From Ryuthela nishihirai (lineage: Eukaryota; Arthropoda; Arachnida; Araneae; Heptathelidae): a stretch of DNA of 64,000 bases. This document shows, piece by piece, positions 63,540-64,000 of the stretch (position 1 is its first letter; the number at the start of each line of letters is the position of its first letter). Under the pieces are notes generated by a model. It saw only the letters and a list, made by a program, of their open reading frames with translations. It did no database searches and was not told the DNA's origin. A program made the position numbers and the translations under genes. The stretch spans positions 47,774,135-47,838,134 of the forward strand of contig JAWZYU010000010.1 in NCBI GenBank assembly GCA_038380435.1, given 5' to 3'.

Positions 63540-63825
63540 AAGTCGTCATCTTACTCTTAGAGCTATACATTGGGTCCTGCTGCTGAAGACTTTAAATTTA
63601 AATGAGGGTGCAACCCAGGATGTTTTCTAGGTCAGAGAAGATTTTTTTTCGGCGATTCTGAAATGTTAACTGGTTTACGTACTAATAGACTCAAGTGGAT
63701 TCATTTAACTCATAACTACATATTTGTGGCCCTTGAAATGTTATTGCTTACCGACCAATTTCCTGGCAGTGTTTTAACAGAGGTAGATTTCCTACAATAA
63801 ACCGACTGATTTATTGTAGGGAATA
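63540..63825. other. Unassigned sequence
   Basis: No feature is recognised before the terminal SINE. Confidence 0.45.
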
Positions 63826-63829
63826 GTGG

Positions 63830-64000
63830 ATTATTTTACCTATCAGTTGCACTTTTTGCACACAATGGACTAAATGATAAAGTCACAAAAATCGCAAGAG
63901 TTCAGAGAAGTGTAATAAGCCATCCTAATAGCTGTCCAATTGGAAGGGGAACCACTAGACAGCTGTTAGGAAACAGATGGTGACTTCCAGTCAAGGCCAT
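63830..64000 (-). mobile_element. SINE-A copy cut by the window edge
   Basis: GATTATTTTACCTATCAGTTGC, ACACAATGGACTAAATG and AGCTGTTAGGAAACAGATGG. The partial words AGCTGTCCAATTGG and AGCTGTTAGG suggest a small internal duplication. The head lies outside the window. Confidence 0.85.

Overview
This window looks like intergenic or intronic DNA from an AT-rich arthropod genome. It holds no complete host gene that I can support. An arachnid is my best guess. The guess rests on the transposon mix (an RTE-type LINE ending in ATG/ATC repeats, Tc1-like elements, hAT-type MITEs, two abundant tRNA-derived SINE families) and on a multi-copy hypothetical protein I associate from memory with arthropod genomes. 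I could not run a search, so the lineage is not established.

Layout. 1-3.0 kb: old SINEs and AT-rich DNA. 3.1-6.8 kb: RTE copy 1 (minus, broken). 8.5-10.6 and 12.6-13.0 kb: two blocks of a degenerate satellite with an 85-bp unit built from three ~28-bp sub-units. 15.6-16.5 kb: purine-rich strand-asymmetric tract. 17.0-18.6 kb: the only CpG-rich island, with a good minus-strand splice-donor-like site below it; this is the best candidate for a host promoter or first exon. 19.6-21.2 kb: RTE scrap, minisatellite and a decayed Tc1/mariner-like transposase. 21.5-30.1 kb: RTE copy 2 (minus, nearly intact) and copy 3 (plus, decayed), arranged 5' end to 5' end as a large inverted repeat around two SINEs. 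30.9-33.2 kb: ~258-bp tandem satellite cut by a SINE. 33.7-35.1 kb: RNase H and C-terminal part of another LINE. 36.9-37.5 kb: ~180-bp tandem repeat. 38.6-39.5 kb: Tc1-like transposase remnant. 40.8-43.9 kb: hAT MITE, SINEs, and a Tc1-like transposon carrying a palindromic MITE. 47.2-48.8 kb: broken gene for a repetitive arthropod hypothetical protein. 49.4-52.0 kb: nested SINE/MITE, a second Tc1-like element and a hAT-type element with a 30-bp minisatellite. 53.9-59.9 kb: SINE cluster and a SINE nested in a hAT MITE. 60.6-63.5 kb: second full palindromic MITE, a jockey-like LINE fragment interrupted by an RTE 3' fragment, and another LINE C-terminus. A SINE runs off the right edge.

SINE-A here means a ~390-bp family with a tRNA-like head (A box TGGCTCAGTCGG, B box GGTTCGAGTCC) and a tail ending near GTAAAACAACCCAAC. 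I count 23 copies or pieces, 20 of them on the minus strand. SINE-B is a ~200-bp family with a different tRNA-like head (GTGGTTAGCGCGCTTGG ... GGTTCGAGCCCCGGG) and a tail ending CAAGCAGCTGCTTGAGG followed by T-rich DNA; six copies. Nothing here works as a pathway. The biology is transposon accumulation, nesting and decay. I did not find a convincing previously undescribed system. The most checkable leads are the near-intact RTE copy 2, the inverted RTE pair, the satellites, the palindromic MITE family and the CpG island.
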